Positions 41,232 through 52,512 of a DNA stretch of 64,000 bases are shown here, piece after piece; within the stretch, counting starts at the first letter, position 1; each line of letters starts with the position of its first letter. Under the pieces are notes generated by a model. The model saw nothing but the letters and a program-made list of their open reading frames with translations, did not search any database and was not told the origin of the DNA. The stretch is taken from contig JAFMAD010000001.1 in NCBI GenBank assembly GCA_029785195.1, forward strand, positions 248,001 through 312,000, read 5' to 3'. The stretch comes from Nitrososphaerota archaeon (GTDB lineage Archaea > Thermoproteota > Nitrososphaeria > Nitrososphaerales > Gagatemarchaeaceae). The position numbers and the translations under genes were made by a program.

Positions 41232-44200
41232 CTACACCTTGTCCTTCAGCTGGAGCCTCGGCGCTATGTTAAGGCTCATCATCTCCTGGAGCAGCAGCTT
41301 GAACGCGTAAGCCACCACCACGGTGGATATCTTCGCCTGGTCGCCGTCTATCTTGCAGGAGTACTTCCTCTGCTTGGCGTCGTAGTAGGCTACTAGACCG
41401 CACTTCTCGCAGACGTAGATCTCAGTCTTGTCCGCCTCGTCCAGGAGCCTGTCCTTGAGGACCATGGAGGCGCCGTACGCGATGAGACAATCCCTCTCCA
41501 TCTCCCCGAACCTGAGTCCTCCGCCGCGAGCCCTCCCCTCGGTGGGCTGCTTGGTGAGCATCTGCACCTGGCCCCTCGCTCTGGCGTGTATCTTGTCCGC
41601 GACCATGTGGTGGAGCTTCTGGTAGTAGACGACCCCGACGAAGACGTCGGCGGCGAACTTCTTCCCTGTCTTCCCGTCGTACATCACCTCCCTCCCTGTC
41701 GGCTCGAAGCCTCTGCCTTTGAGGATGTTCTCCATCCCCTCGATGCTCTCCCCTGCGAACGCCGAGCCGTCGACAGGAGAGCCGCGGAAGGCAGCAGCCT
41801 TCCCCGCTATGGACTCGATGAACTGGCCCACAGTCATCCTGGACGGGAAGGCGTGCGGGTTGATTATCACGTCCGGGACAATCCCTTCGGCGGTGTAAGG
41901 CATGTCCTCTTGAGGGACCACCAGCCCGATGACCCCCTTCTGGCCGTGCCTGGACGCGAACTTGTCCCCTATCTCCGGGACCCTCATGTCCCTGACCCTG
42001 ACCTTGAACATCTTCCCACCCTCGACGTTCTCGGTCATGAAGATGGAATCGACCACCCCGGCTTCCGACGGGCGGACGGCGACAGAAGTGTCCCGCCTGT
42101 ATGGACCCTTGATCTCGAACTCCTTGTATTCCTCCATGAACCTCGGAGGGCTAGTCCTGCCGATGACCACGTCCCCGCCTGTCACCTGAGACTCGTGGGC
42201 TACGACCCCGTCCCCTTCAAGCAGACGATAGAACTTCTCGCCCCTGTAGCCGCGGATGTTGGAGTCGGCTGCCGGGACCTCGAATGAGTCGCGCATCCCG
42301 CCGAGGTACTGCTTGGCCTCGCCTTCATAGAGCCTGTAGAAGAAGGACCGGGCCATCCCCCTCTCGACGCTGGACCTGTTGAATATGATCGCGTCCTCTA
42401 TGTTGTACCCCTCGAAGGAGAGGACCGCCACGACGCAGTTGGTGCCGAGGGGGCGCTCGTCTATCTTCAGGAGGTCGAGCGTCCTGGTGCGGACCACCGG
42501 GGCCTGCGGGCTAACCAGCAGGTGCTGACGCACGTGCGGGGATATCGGATAGGTGGGGGAGCTGAAGCCGAGGCTCTGCTTCGCCATAGCAGACTCGTAC
42601 GTGTTCCTTGGAGACTGGTTGTGCTCTGGGTACGGGATTATGGACGCTGCGATGCCGAACATCGCCGCCGGGAAGAGCTCCATGTGGCTGTTCTTGGTCG
42701 TGACATCGTCGGCCCCCATGGACACCAGGCAGTTCTCCTCCTCGTTGGCGTCGATAAGCTCGATTACTCCCTGGTCCACCAGGTCCCGCCACGACAGCTG
42801 GCCTGTGCCCACCTTGTCGATTATCTCTGGGTTGAGGAGCGGACGGCCGCTTTCCACCAAGACCAGCGGCCTCAGGACCCTCCCGGAGCTGAGGCTGATG
42901 TACACACGCGGGTAAGCATTCTCGTTCACGGGACTGACATATAGGACGCTGGCGCTAGGATTGATCTGCCCCTCGCGCCTGAGCTTCCGGAACGCCTTCG
43001 CCATGCGCTCCCCGTCGTCGACATATCCCAGGAACCTCCCGTCCATGAATATCCTGCACCCCTCCACCTGCAACTTGCGGTCGGCGTCGCGGATCTGCTT
43101 GGCGCCGAGCTCCCAGAGCCTCTCCTCGATCTCCTGCGACGGTACGCTCACGGATATGATGGCAGAGAGGGCGAGGTTCTTCACCAGGCCGCAGTTCACC
43201 CCTTCGGGGGTCTCCGACGGGCAGATCCTGCCGAAGTGCGTCGCGTGCAGGTCCCTGGCCTCGAAGTTAGGCTGGCTCCTGCTGAGCGGCGATTGGACGC
43301 GTCTCAAGTGGCTCAAGGTGCTGAGATAGTTGGTCCTGTCGAGGAGCTGAGTCACCCCGACCTTCCCCCTCCCCCAGTTCCCAGTGGCTATGGCGTTGTT
43401 GAGCTTGTCCGTGATTATGCCGGTCCTGATCGCGGCGCCGACGACGTTCCCTCCCCGCTTCTGCCCCGTCCTCTCCAGCTGATACTTCATGTCCCTCACC
43501 AGGTTCCTGAAGGCGGTCCTGAAGAGGTCAGCCAGCATCTGTCCCGCGAATTTTATCACTTTGTTCCCGTAGTGGTCCTTGTCGTCCGCCTCGATCCAGC
43601 CGAGCCTCAGTTCGAGCAGCTTGCATGCGGCCTCGCCCATGAACATCGACTTGTCGAAGCGCCTGTCCTCGGTCTTCCCGAGATGAGGGAGGAGCCCCCA
43701 GTCGAGCATCGACTGAGCCCTCTTGACCCTGAACTCCTCGAGCATGCCGTGGGCGACCCTGTTTCCGATGAAGACCAGGGCGTCCTTCTCCGTGGGGGCC
43801 TCGCTCGCTTTGTCGAAGGAGACCTCGAGGAGGTCCTGAATCTCGGGCTTCGGAGACACCGCGTCGGCGATGTCCTTGTCCGACTTTATCCCGAGCGCGC
43901 GCATGACAATCACATATGGGAGGTCGACGGGGCAGCTTGGGACCTTGACATTGATGGCGCCGTCCTGCTTGAGGGTCAGCTCCAGCTTCGACCTGTACCC
44001 GACCACGGATGAGTAGACCCGCGACTTGTAGGTGGTGGCACCGGCGAGTTTCTCGGCGTCGACGAGGATCTTGTTGGGTGAGAGGTCCTCGAGCCCCACT
44101 ATAACCCTCTCCGCGCCGTGTATGATGAAGTACCCCCCAGGGTCGTTGGGGTCTTCCCCGGACTCCACGAGCTGATCCCTAGAACGGTTCGAGAGCTGGC

Positions 44201-44585
44201 AGAGCTCGCTCTTCACCATCACGGGCAGGTCACCGATGTGCTGGCGCGTGGTGTCGCGCGGGAGCCCCTCCTCTTCGATGGTCATTTCGAGGAGGATAGG
44301 CGCCGAATAGGTCAGGTTTCGCAGCCTCGACTCCATCGGGAGGATGCTGCTGACAGAACCGTCAATCTCTACGACACGAGGAGATCCCAGGGTCACCCTG
44401 CCGAACTTTATCTTGTACGGCGTGCTGACCGTCTCTATCTCCACCTGGCCTATCTCGTCGACGATGTTCTGCAGCCCCCTGGTCACAAACTCGTTGTAGC
44501 TGTTGAGGTGCTGGCGAGCTACCCCTTCCCTCTGGAGCAGGTCGCTCAGAATCACCCACGAGTTGTTCGCGATCTGTTTGCTCAA
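41232..44585 (-). CDS. rpoB: DNA-directed RNA polymerase subunit B, unsplit
   Basis: This 1117-aa second-largest subunit has ETPEGVNCGLVKNLALSA (fork/catalytic face), EVEGC-like regions, GDKFASRHGQKGVIG (nucleotide path), and a C-terminal zinc-binding CEKCG with a later single-Cys YSCKIDGD. The gene is not divided into B' and B'' as it is in methanogens. Its TTG start overlaps the rpoH stop (TTGA). Confidence 0.98.
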   Translation of the reverse strand: MSKQIANNSWVILSDLLQREGVARQHLNSYNEFVTRGLQNIVDEIGQVEIETVSTPYKIKFGRVTLGSPRVVEIDGSVSSILPMESRLRNLTYSAPILLEMTIEEEGLPRDTTRQHIGDLPVMVKSELCQLSNRSRDQLVESGEDPNDPGGYFIIHGAERVIVGLEDLSPNKILVDAEKLAGATTYKSRVYSSVVGYRSKLELTLKQDGAINVKVPSCPVDLPYVIVMRALGIKSDKDIADAVSPKPEIQDLLEVSFDKASEAPTEKDALVFIGNRVAHGMLEEFRVKRAQSMLDWGLLPHLGKTEDRRFDKSMFMGEAACKLLELRLGWIEADDKDHYGNKVIKFAGQMLADLFRTAFRNLVRDMKYQLERTGQKRGGNVVGAAIRTGIITDKLNNAIATGNWGRGKVGVTQLLDRTNYLSTLSHLRRVQSPLSRSQPNFEARDLHATHFGRICPSETPEGVNCGLVKNLALSAIISVSVPSQEIEERLWELGAKQIRDADRKLQVEGCRIFMDGRFLGYVDDGERMAKAFRKLRREGQINPSASVLYVSPVNENAYPRVYISLSSGRVLRPLVLVESGRPLLNPEIIDKVGTGQLSWRDLVDQGVIELIDANEEENCLVSMGADDVTTKNSHMELFPAAMFGIAASIIPYPEHNQSPRNTYESAMAKQSLGFSSPTYPISPHVRQHLLVSPQAPVVRTRTLDLLKIDERPLGTNCVVAVLSFEGYNIEDAIIFNRSSVERGMARSFFYRLYEGEAKQYLGGMRDSFEVPAADSNIRGYRGEKFYRLLEGDGVVAHESQVTGGDVVIGRTSPPRFMEEYKEFEIKGPYRRDTSVAVRPSEAGVVDSIFMTENVEGGKMFKVRVRDMRVPEIGDKFASRHGQKGVIGLVVPQEDMPYTAEGIVPDVIINPHAFPSRMTVGQFIESIAGKAAAFRGSPVDGSAFAGESIEGMENILKGRGFEPTGREVMYDGKTGKKFAADVFVGVVYYQKLHHMVADKIHARARGQVQMLTKQPTEGRARGGGLRFGEMERDCLIAYGASMVLKDRLLDEADKTEIYVCEKCGLVAYYDAKQRKYSCKIDGDQAKISTVVVAYAFKLLLQEMMSLNIAPRLQLKDKV

Positions 44586-44887
44586 TCCCTAGCCTCAACC
44601 ACGTACCGGTAGTAGACGCTCGTGCCGGCCGTCTCGCTGGTCCTCGTGATCCTGACGAAGTCTCCAGGTTTCGCGCCTATCTCCTTCACAATGGAGTCTG
44701 TCGACTGGATGTACGGGAACTGAGACGGAGAGGCGTTGAACCTCGCGACCACCTGCGCAGCCTCATCCTTGGTCAAAAGCTCGTGCTTGGGGATCAGGAA
44801 GTGGGTGCTGATCTTGAAGGCGGGGACCTCGTCCTCTACCTTCTTCCTCCTGACAGTCCTCTTGGTCGCAGCTTTCTGCTCTGTTAT
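44582..44887 (-). CDS. rpoH: RNA polymerase subunit H (Rpb5-like), non-canonical start
   Basis: This is the small assembly/DNA-contact subunit. Recognisable sequence runs from FKISTHFLIPKHELLTKDEA through PYIQSTDSIVKEIGAKPGDF to YYRYVVEARD. A TTG at 44776 would remove the conserved HFLIPKHEL, so it cannot be the full start. The frame is open back to a TAA at 44894-44896, and contains no ATG, GTG or TTG before the core. The best candidate is ATA 44887, eight bases after GGAGGT. Alternatively, a one-base shift in the CCC run at 44891-44893 would join ATG 44903 (MEVTG) to this frame. Either way, a basic N-terminal extension of about 25 residues results. Confidence 0.85.
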   Translation of the reverse strand: MTEQKAATKRTVRRKKVEDEVPAFKISTHFLIPKHELLTKDEAAQVVARFNASPSQFPYIQSTDSIVKEIGAKPGDFVRITRTSETAGTSVYYRYVVEARD

Positions 44888-44937
44888 GCCGGGTTACCTC
44901 CATCGATAATACAGACTAACTGGCTCGAACAATACAC
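44884..44937 (-). other. Short upstream ORF overlapping the rpoH start
   Basis: A 17-codon frame, MYCSSQLVCIIDGGNPA, starts at GTG 44937 and ends at TAA 44884-44886. The stop overlaps the putative ATA start of rpoH as ATAA, analogous to the ATGA overlaps elsewhere in the window. Whether it is translated is unknown. Confidence 0.3.
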
Positions 44938-44972
44938 GGAACAGGGCCCCTTCGAAGCCGATTTTGAACGCG

Positions 44973-44980
44973 TATTTAGA
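44973..44980 (-). promoter_or_regulatory. TATA-like box of the RNA polymerase operon
   Basis: The minus strand reads TCTAAATA inside an A/T-rich tract (CAAAATCTAAATACG). It would start transcription near 44950 and leave a leader of about 60 nt before rpoH, unlike the leaderless genes elsewhere. A second A/T patch, GTATTATCG (44904-44912), lies closer to the start. Confidence 0.5.
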
Positions 44981-45168
44981 TTTTGCGAACCTGGCCCGAA
45001 CCCGCCTTGAGCCCTCGCCGCGGGGGGACGGATGAGACGACCATCTCCCGGGCCTATATGTGTAGGCTCGGAGCTAGAAGGGCCCCGCCTGGCAGTCGAA
45101 CCGGCGCATCCTCCCCGTTCCATGGAGAAAAGGGATGGAACAGCGCGGTCAGCCTAGTCGGGTCCGGA

Positions 45169-46077
45169 TCAAGCCTTCAACTGTTCCGCCTGGTACACCG
45201 GCGTTCCCTCCTCAGGCCTCTGGACGATCCGGGAGAACTCGGCGTAGAGCGTCTTCGTCACCTCCCCTGCCCGCCCGCTCCCAATCTCCACGCCGTTTAC
45301 AGAACCGACGGCGAGGATCTCCGCTTTCGTCCCCACCAGAAAGACCTCGTCGGCTATGGTGAGTTCGAACGGGGTAATGTCGCGCTCCTCGACCTCCAGC
45401 CCGCTATCGGAGCAGAGCGAGATGACGCGCCGCCTCGTGATGCCGTGGAGGATGCCCGCGCTGGAGGACGGGGTCGAAAGCTTCCTCTCCTTGACTATGA
45501 AGATGTTGCTGACGCTCGCCTCGGAGACGAACCCCCTGTGGTCCAGCATGATGGCGTCGTCCGCCCCGGCGCTCGTCGCCTCGATCTTAGCGAGGATGCT
45601 GTTCATATAGTTCAAGGACTTTATCTCGTGAGAGGTGGCGTCGACTGCGTCCCTCCTGTAAGACGAGAAGATCATCTTGACCACCCTCGGCTCCCTGGGC
45701 CCGAGGACGCTGGCCATGGACTCGGCTATTATGAACACCGTCGGCTTCTTGCAGAGGGCCGGGTCGACCCCCAGGTCGCCGGCGCCCCTGGTCACAACGA
45801 GCCTGATGTAGGCGTCCCTCAGGCCGTTCTTCCTCATCGTCTCCAGGACCGCCTCGGTCATCTCGCTCTCGCTGAAAGGGAGCCTGAGCCTGATGACCTT
45901 CGCGGAGTCGTAGAGCCTGCTTATGTGATCGGCCAGCCTGAAGACGTTGCCGTTGTACGCCCTTATCCCTTCGAAGACGCCGTCCCCATATAGGAGCCCA
46001 TGGTCGAAGACCGAGACGACCGCCTTCGACTTCTCGACGAACCGTCCATCGACATAGACCAGCGACTCCCGGGTCAT
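45169..46077 (-). CDS. ilvE: Branched-chain amino acid aminotransferase (class IV PLP)
   Basis: This 302-aa fold-type IV PLP enzyme catalyses the last step of Ile, Leu and Val synthesis. VYVDGRFVEKSKAVVSVFDHG and LYGDGVFEGIRAYNG form the N-terminal domain; HEIKSLNYMNSILA contains the PLP-binding Lys; and FVSEASVSNIFIV and GILHGITRRRVI bind phosphate and substrate. ATG 46077 is chosen over an upstream start at 46188 because a TATA-like CGTTTTAAC lies 28 nt away and the extra 37 residues overlap the aconitase gene. Confidence 0.94.
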   Translation of the reverse strand: MTRESLVYVDGRFVEKSKAVVSVFDHGLLYGDGVFEGIRAYNGNVFRLADHISRLYDSAKVIRLRLPFSESEMTEAVLETMRKNGLRDAYIRLVVTRGAGDLGVDPALCKKPTVFIIAESMASVLGPREPRVVKMIFSSYRRDAVDATSHEIKSLNYMNSILAKIEATSAGADDAIMLDHRGFVSEASVSNIFIVKERKLSTPSSSAGILHGITRRRVISLCSDSGLEVEERDITPFELTIADEVFLVGTKAEILAVGSVNGVEIGSGRAGEVTKTLYAEFSRIVQRPEEGTPVYQAEQLKA

Positions 46078-46099
46078 TGGGACGCGGGGCCTCGGGGGC

Positions 46100-46108
46100 G
46101 TTAAAACG
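46100..46108 (-). promoter_or_regulatory. TATA-like box of ilvE
   Basis: The minus strand reads CGTTTTAAC about 28 nt upstream of ATG 46077. It sits immediately beyond the aconitase stop at 46115. Confidence 0.5.
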
Positions 46109-46114
46109 ATTTTG

Positions 46115-48808
46115 TCAATGTACGGATTTGGGGAGGCGACCGAAGACGTACGGGAGGACGCCGCCAGACTTGAGATACTCCATCTCAATCGCGTTGTCTA
46201 CCCTGACCAGCGCGCTGAACTTCTTCTCCCCGGCGATCCCCTTGGCGGTCACTTCGACAGTGGCCTTGGGGGATGCCATCCCTTCGATGCCGACGATGTC
46301 TATGGTCTCCTCGCCTGTGAGCCCGAGCTCCCTGACCCCCTCCCCATCCTTGAACTCGAGGGGGATGACGCCCATGGCTACCAGGTTGCTCCGGTGGATC
46401 CTCTCGAAGCTCTCCGCCAGCACCGCTCTGACCCCCAGGAGCTTCGGAGCCTTGGCCGCCCAGTCCCTGGAGCTCCCGGCGCCGTACTGCTTCCCCGCGA
46501 GAACCACGAGCGGGATCTTCTCCTTCGCGTACTTGGCGGCCGCGTCGAAGATGGTCATCACTTCCCCATCCGGCATGTGCGACGTGTAGCCGCCCTCCTT
46601 CCCCTTCGCCAGCAAGTTCCGTAGCCTGATGTTGCTGAAGCCGCCCCTTACGAGGACCTCATGGTCCCCCCTCCTGCTCCCATACGTCGACATGAGGGCG
46701 AGACCCACCCCTCGCTCCTTGAGGTAGACCCCGGCAGGGCTGTCTATCGGGATCGTCCCGGCCGGCGAGATGTGGTCCGTGGTCACCTTGTCCTCGAACA
46801 CCGCAATGACCCTCGCGCCTTTAACGTCGCGCTTCGCCGAAACCGACAGGCCGGGCTCGAACCATGGGGGGCGCCTGATATAGGTCGAACCGGGGTCCCA
46901 CGCGTATACATCCCCTGAGTACGACCCGAGCCCTTCCCACCTCTCGTCGCCCTTCATCGCGTCGGCGTAGCGCTTCTCGTAGAGGCTTGAGTCGAGGCAC
47001 TTCTCGACGGTCCGCTTGACCTCGTTCATGGACGGCCAGAGGTCCCTCAGATAGACCGGGCGGCCATCACTCCCCGTGCCGAGCGGGGTCGATGAAAAGT
47101 CGATGTCAATCCTCCCCGCGAGGGCGTAAGCGACCACGAGCATCGGAGACATGAGGAAGGACCCCTTCGCCAGGGGATGGATTCTCCCTTCGAAGTTCCT
47201 GTTTCCTGACAATACGGCGACCGCGTAGATGTCCCTCTCTCTGATCTCCTTCTCGACTTCAGGGGCAAGGGGCCCGGAGTTGCCGATACAACTGGTGCAC
47301 CCGTACCCTACGAGGAAGAACCCGAGCTTGTCGAGGTATGGGACCAGCCCGGCGCCTGTCAGATAGTCTGTGACCACCGTCGAACCAGGGGCAAGGCTAG
47401 GCTTGACCCAGGGCTTCACTGTCAACCCCTTTTCCACTGCTCTTTTGGCTATCAGGCCGGCCCCTACCATCACCGTGGGATTCGAGGTGTTGGTGCAGCT
47501 CGTTATGGCAGCTATGACCACCGAGCCGTCTGAAACCCCCGGGTGAGGCCCTTGGACCTGGACGACCGCCTGGCCCTGGGACGGGGCCGAAGACGCCCCC
47601 CCGCCAGACCCTCGGCCCCGCTGGCCGATGAACTCCCTGGTGAGAGAGGGGACGGACGCTAGCGTGTGCCTCTCCTCGGGGTTGCGCGGCCCCGCGATGG
47701 ATGGCTCGACCCTGTCGAGTTCTATCTGTATCACCTCGCTGTAACGCGGTTCCACCCCGGTGACGAAGAAACCGTAGCGCCTCGCGTACCTCGAGACGAG
47801 CTCGACCTGCTTCTTGGGCCGGGCGGTCCCTGTCAGGTATGCGATGGTGGCTGCGTCCACCGGGAAGAAACCGGACGTCGCCCCATACTCTGGGGACATG
47901 TTCCCGATGGTCGCCCTGTCGGGGACGGTCAGGTGGGCGTACCCTTCCCCGAAGTACTCGACGAAGGCGCCTACCACGTTCTTCTCCCTCAGGCGCTCGG
48001 TGACAGCGAGGACCAAGTCGGTGGGAGTCGCCCCTTCCTGGAGCGCCCCCGTGAACTTGACCCCGAGGACCTTCGGTATCGGCATATGGTACGGCTCGCC
48101 CAGCATGACCGCCTCCGCCTCTATCCCCCCTACCCCCCAGCCGAGGCAACCCACCCCGTTCACCATGGTGGTGTGAGAGTCGGTGCCGACGAGGGTGTCA
48201 GGGTACACCGTAAGGTCGTCCCCTTCTCCTGAGGTCGCGACCACCTGCGAGAGGTACTCGAGGTTGAACTGGTGGCAGATCCCCTTCCCAGGCGGGAAGA
48301 CTCTCATCCCCTTGAAGGCGGTCTGGGCCCACTTCAGGAGCGAGTAGCGCTCGGCGTTCCTTTCGTACTCCTTCTCGAGGTTGACCGAGAAGGCTGAGCC
48401 GCTCCCCCATGCGTCCACCTGGATGGAGTGGTCTATGACGAGGTCCACTGGCACGCGAGAGTTGATGGCGTTGGGGTCGATTCCCGCCGCCTTGGCCGCG
48501 TCGCGCATCCCCGCCAGGTCGACCACCAGCGGGACACCCGTGTAGTCCTGGAGGAGGACCCTGTGCGGCATGAACGGGGTCTCTGTCCCGACCGTCCTAG
48601 GCCACTGCGCGAGGGCGTGGGCCGCCTCCAGCGCGCCGTCGACCTTCCCCGAGTGGCGCACGGCGTTCTCAAGCAGCACGCGGATTGAATATGGGAGGCG
48701 TTCGACGTCGTACCCGAAGTCCTTGAGCCTAAGGATGTCGTAGACCGTCGCCTTGCCGTAAGGGGAATCGAACTTCTCGCGGACGCTGTCGAGGCCTTCT
48801 AAGGGCAA
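46115..48808 (-). CDS. acnA: Aconitate hydratase (AcnA type)
   Basis: This 897-aa monomeric [4Fe-4S] enzyme interconverts citrate and isocitrate in the TCA cycle. VGTDSHTTMVNGVG is the aconitase signature, SCTNTSNPTVMVGAG supplies one cluster Cys, and GYGCTSCIGNSGPL supplies the other two. The C-terminal swivel domain has DHISPAG, YGAGSSRDWAAKAPKLLGV with the conserved Arg, and GVIPLEF. Its length and order match the AcnA/IRP class. It faces ilvE in tandem on the minus strand. Confidence 0.96.
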   Translation of the reverse strand: MPLEGLDSVREKFDSPYGKATVYDILRLKDFGYDVERLPYSIRVLLENAVRHSGKVDGALEAAHALAQWPRTVGTETPFMPHRVLLQDYTGVPLVVDLAGMRDAAKAAGIDPNAINSRVPVDLVIDHSIQVDAWGSGSAFSVNLEKEYERNAERYSLLKWAQTAFKGMRVFPPGKGICHQFNLEYLSQVVATSGEGDDLTVYPDTLVGTDSHTTMVNGVGCLGWGVGGIEAEAVMLGEPYHMPIPKVLGVKFTGALQEGATPTDLVLAVTERLREKNVVGAFVEYFGEGYAHLTVPDRATIGNMSPEYGATSGFFPVDAATIAYLTGTARPKKQVELVSRYARRYGFFVTGVEPRYSEVIQIELDRVEPSIAGPRNPEERHTLASVPSLTREFIGQRGRGSGGGASSAPSQGQAVVQVQGPHPGVSDGSVVIAAITSCTNTSNPTVMVGAGLIAKRAVEKGLTVKPWVKPSLAPGSTVVTDYLTGAGLVPYLDKLGFFLVGYGCTSCIGNSGPLAPEVEKEIRERDIYAVAVLSGNRNFEGRIHPLAKGSFLMSPMLVVAYALAGRIDIDFSSTPLGTGSDGRPVYLRDLWPSMNEVKRTVEKCLDSSLYEKRYADAMKGDERWEGLGSYSGDVYAWDPGSTYIRRPPWFEPGLSVSAKRDVKGARVIAVFEDKVTTDHISPAGTIPIDSPAGVYLKERGVGLALMSTYGSRRGDHEVLVRGGFSNIRLRNLLAKGKEGGYTSHMPDGEVMTIFDAAAKYAKEKIPLVVLAGKQYGAGSSRDWAAKAPKLLGVRAVLAESFERIHRSNLVAMGVIPLEFKDGEGVRELGLTGEETIDIVGIEGMASPKATVEVTAKGIAGEKKFSALVRVDNAIEMEYLKSGGVLPYVFGRLPKSVH

Positions 48809-48888
48809 CGCAATCGGACCAGCGCGACCCCGCCCGGCTATTTGAATTTAGGTTTCCGACGCGCGGGCGCCCTGAGGGAAGGCGAGGT

Positions 48889-50349
48889 TCACTCTGGCTC
48901 GAGGGAGCCCTGGCGCGCACCCTCTCCCGCCGGATAGGTGGCGGCCCGCTTCCCCCTTAGCACCGAGGGGAGGATGGCGACCGCGTTGATGGCGGCAGAG
49001 ACTTCGAACGCGTAGTCCAGCCCCTTGGCGAAGAGGGCCTTGTCGAGGCCGGCTATGGCTGCAGGGTTGGCTGAGGAGATCACCGCGGTTATCGTCGAGT
49101 ATGGGAGCACGGCGGTCATCACGAGGAGGGCGATGTTGAAGCTAAGCACGTAACCCACGTTGAAGAATGTAGCCCTGACCGCTGACGCCACCCCCCTCTC
49201 TGCCGGCGGGACGGACCCCATGATCGAGCTCATGTTGGGGGAGCTGAAGACGCCGACCCCGAGCCCGAAGAGGACCAGGTACGCGGCGAGGACGACGTAC
49301 GGGGTCGAAACCGTCGTGGTCGAGAAAAGGAGGAGCGAGCCGCTCATCACTGCCAGGCCGGTGGTGGTGAAGGGCATATGCCCGCGCTTGTCAGAGAGCC
49401 GCCCGCTGAGCGGGCCCACGGCCAGGAACGCAAAGTCGAAGGGGATTATGGCGACGCCTGCGGTGAATGGGGACATCCCCCTTACGAGCTGGAGGTAGAG
49501 GCTCAGCAGGAGTATGACGGCGCCCCAGGCCAGAGAGTTCAACATCTGAGCCGTAACGCCCCCGGTGAACTCCCTGATCCTCAGGAGCCCGAGGTTCAGA
49601 AGCGGGTGGGGGACCCTCCGCTCCTGCAGGACGAAGAGGGCGAAGAGTGAAGCGGCCCCAGCCAGCAGCGCGCCTAGCTCGTCAAGTGGGAACGTGTCGT
49701 AAGCCGCATAAGTAAGGGCCAGGAGGAGCAGGACCACGGCCGCGGTGAACGTGAAGAAACCCGCCCAGTCCATCGGGACGCCCTTCTCAGGCCTGGAAAG
49801 CTCCTTTAGCCTGCGGCGCGCCCACACAGTCCCGAAGATGCCTATAGGGACGTTGATGTAGAAGAGGGCCCGCCAGTCCAGGAAGAGGAGAAGGAGGCCG
49901 CTGAGGGTCAGCCCGGCCATTGCCCCTACTCTGAAGGCGACCTGGTTTATCCCGAGGAAGAGCCCGAGCTGGTCGCTGGGGGTCGAGTCGGTGATTATGG
50001 CGGCGCTGTTGGCGAACAGTGCGGCCGAACCGAGCCCCTGCAGCATCCTGAAGACGATGACATAATCCGGGGAGGGGGAGATGCTTGTCAGCAGGGACCC
50101 GACGGTGAAGACGAGGAACCCCACCGTGTAGATCTTCACCCTCCCCATCATGTCGCTCACCCTCCCGACGAAGAGGAGGGCTACTGTGCTCCCGAAGACG
50201 TACGCCTGGGTGAACCATATCGCCTGTTCCGCCCCCGCCCCTAGCGCGGCGGCCACCTGGGGGATACCGATCACGATGATCCTCGAGTCGATCCCGGACA
50301 TGAGCACCCCGACGGTAGTGACGGTGATGACAGTCCACTTGTACTGCAA
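48889..50349 (-). CDS. MFS drug/metabolite exporter (DHA2, 14-helix type)
   Basis: This roughly 486-aa membrane transporter has KWTVITVTTVGVLMSGIDSR (helix 1 with the DHA2 Asp) and GRVSDMMGRVKIYT (the motif A loop between helices 2 and 3). There are enough hydrophobic segments for 14 helices. It likely expels drugs or metabolites using the proton gradient. The frame extends upstream to 50430 through the palindrome at 50403-50427; TTG 50349 is the likeliest start given its homologous N-terminus. It is divergent from the DUF255 gene. Confidence 0.88.
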   Translation of the reverse strand: MQYKWTVITVTTVGVLMSGIDSRIIVIGIPQVAAALGAGAEQAIWFTQAYVFGSTVALLFVGRVSDMMGRVKIYTVGFLVFTVGSLLTSISPSPDYVIVFRMLQGLGSAALFANSAAIITDSTPSDQLGLFLGINQVAFRVGAMAGLTLSGLLLLFLDWRALFYINVPIGIFGTVWARRRLKELSRPEKGVPMDWAGFFTFTAAVVLLLLALTYAAYDTFPLDELGALLAGAASLFALFVLQERRVPHPLLNLGLLRIREFTGGVTAQMLNSLAWGAVILLLSLYLQLVRGMSPFTAGVAIIPFDFAFLAVGPLSGRLSDKRGHMPFTTTGLAVMSGSLLLFSTTTVSTPYVVLAAYLVLFGLGVGVFSSPNMSSIMGSVPPAERGVASAVRATFFNVGYVLSFNIALLVMTAVLPYSTITAVISSANPAAIAGLDKALFAKGLDYAFEVSAAINAVAILPSVLRGKRAATYPAGEGARQGSLEPE

Positions 50350-50395
50350 CTTGATGCACGCGGCCCGTCTGGCCTGGACGTCCGACCGGACCAGA

Positions 50396-50434
50396 CGTGT
50401 TAAACGTTGTTCCGAACGGACAACGTTCAATTAG
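50396..50434. promoter_or_regulatory. Divergent promoters with a palindromic operator
   Basis: AACGTTGT (50403-50410) and ACAACGTT (50420-50427) form a perfect 8-nt inverted repeat, with a nested CCG-AA-CGG in the spacer (with one unpaired T, the arms extend to 11 nt). On the minus strand CGTTTAAC overlaps the left arm; on the plus strand CGTTCAATTAG overlaps the right arm and lies about 31 nt before TTG 50460. A bound regulator could block both TATA boxes. Confidence 0.6.
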
Positions 50435-50459
50435 ACGGAACCGCGCCCGGCCAGGGAAG

Positions 50460-52478
<2,019 letters not shown>

Positions 52479-52481
52479 ATG

Positions 52482-52489
52482 TTTTTATC
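52482..52489 (+). promoter_or_regulatory. TATA-like box of the 99-aa protein gene
   Basis: TTTTTATC lies 24-31 nt before ATG 52513 and overlaps the region just after the DUF255 stop. Confidence 0.5.
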
Positions 52490-52512
52490 GCCCCTCCGGG
52501 GGCGGAGGACAG

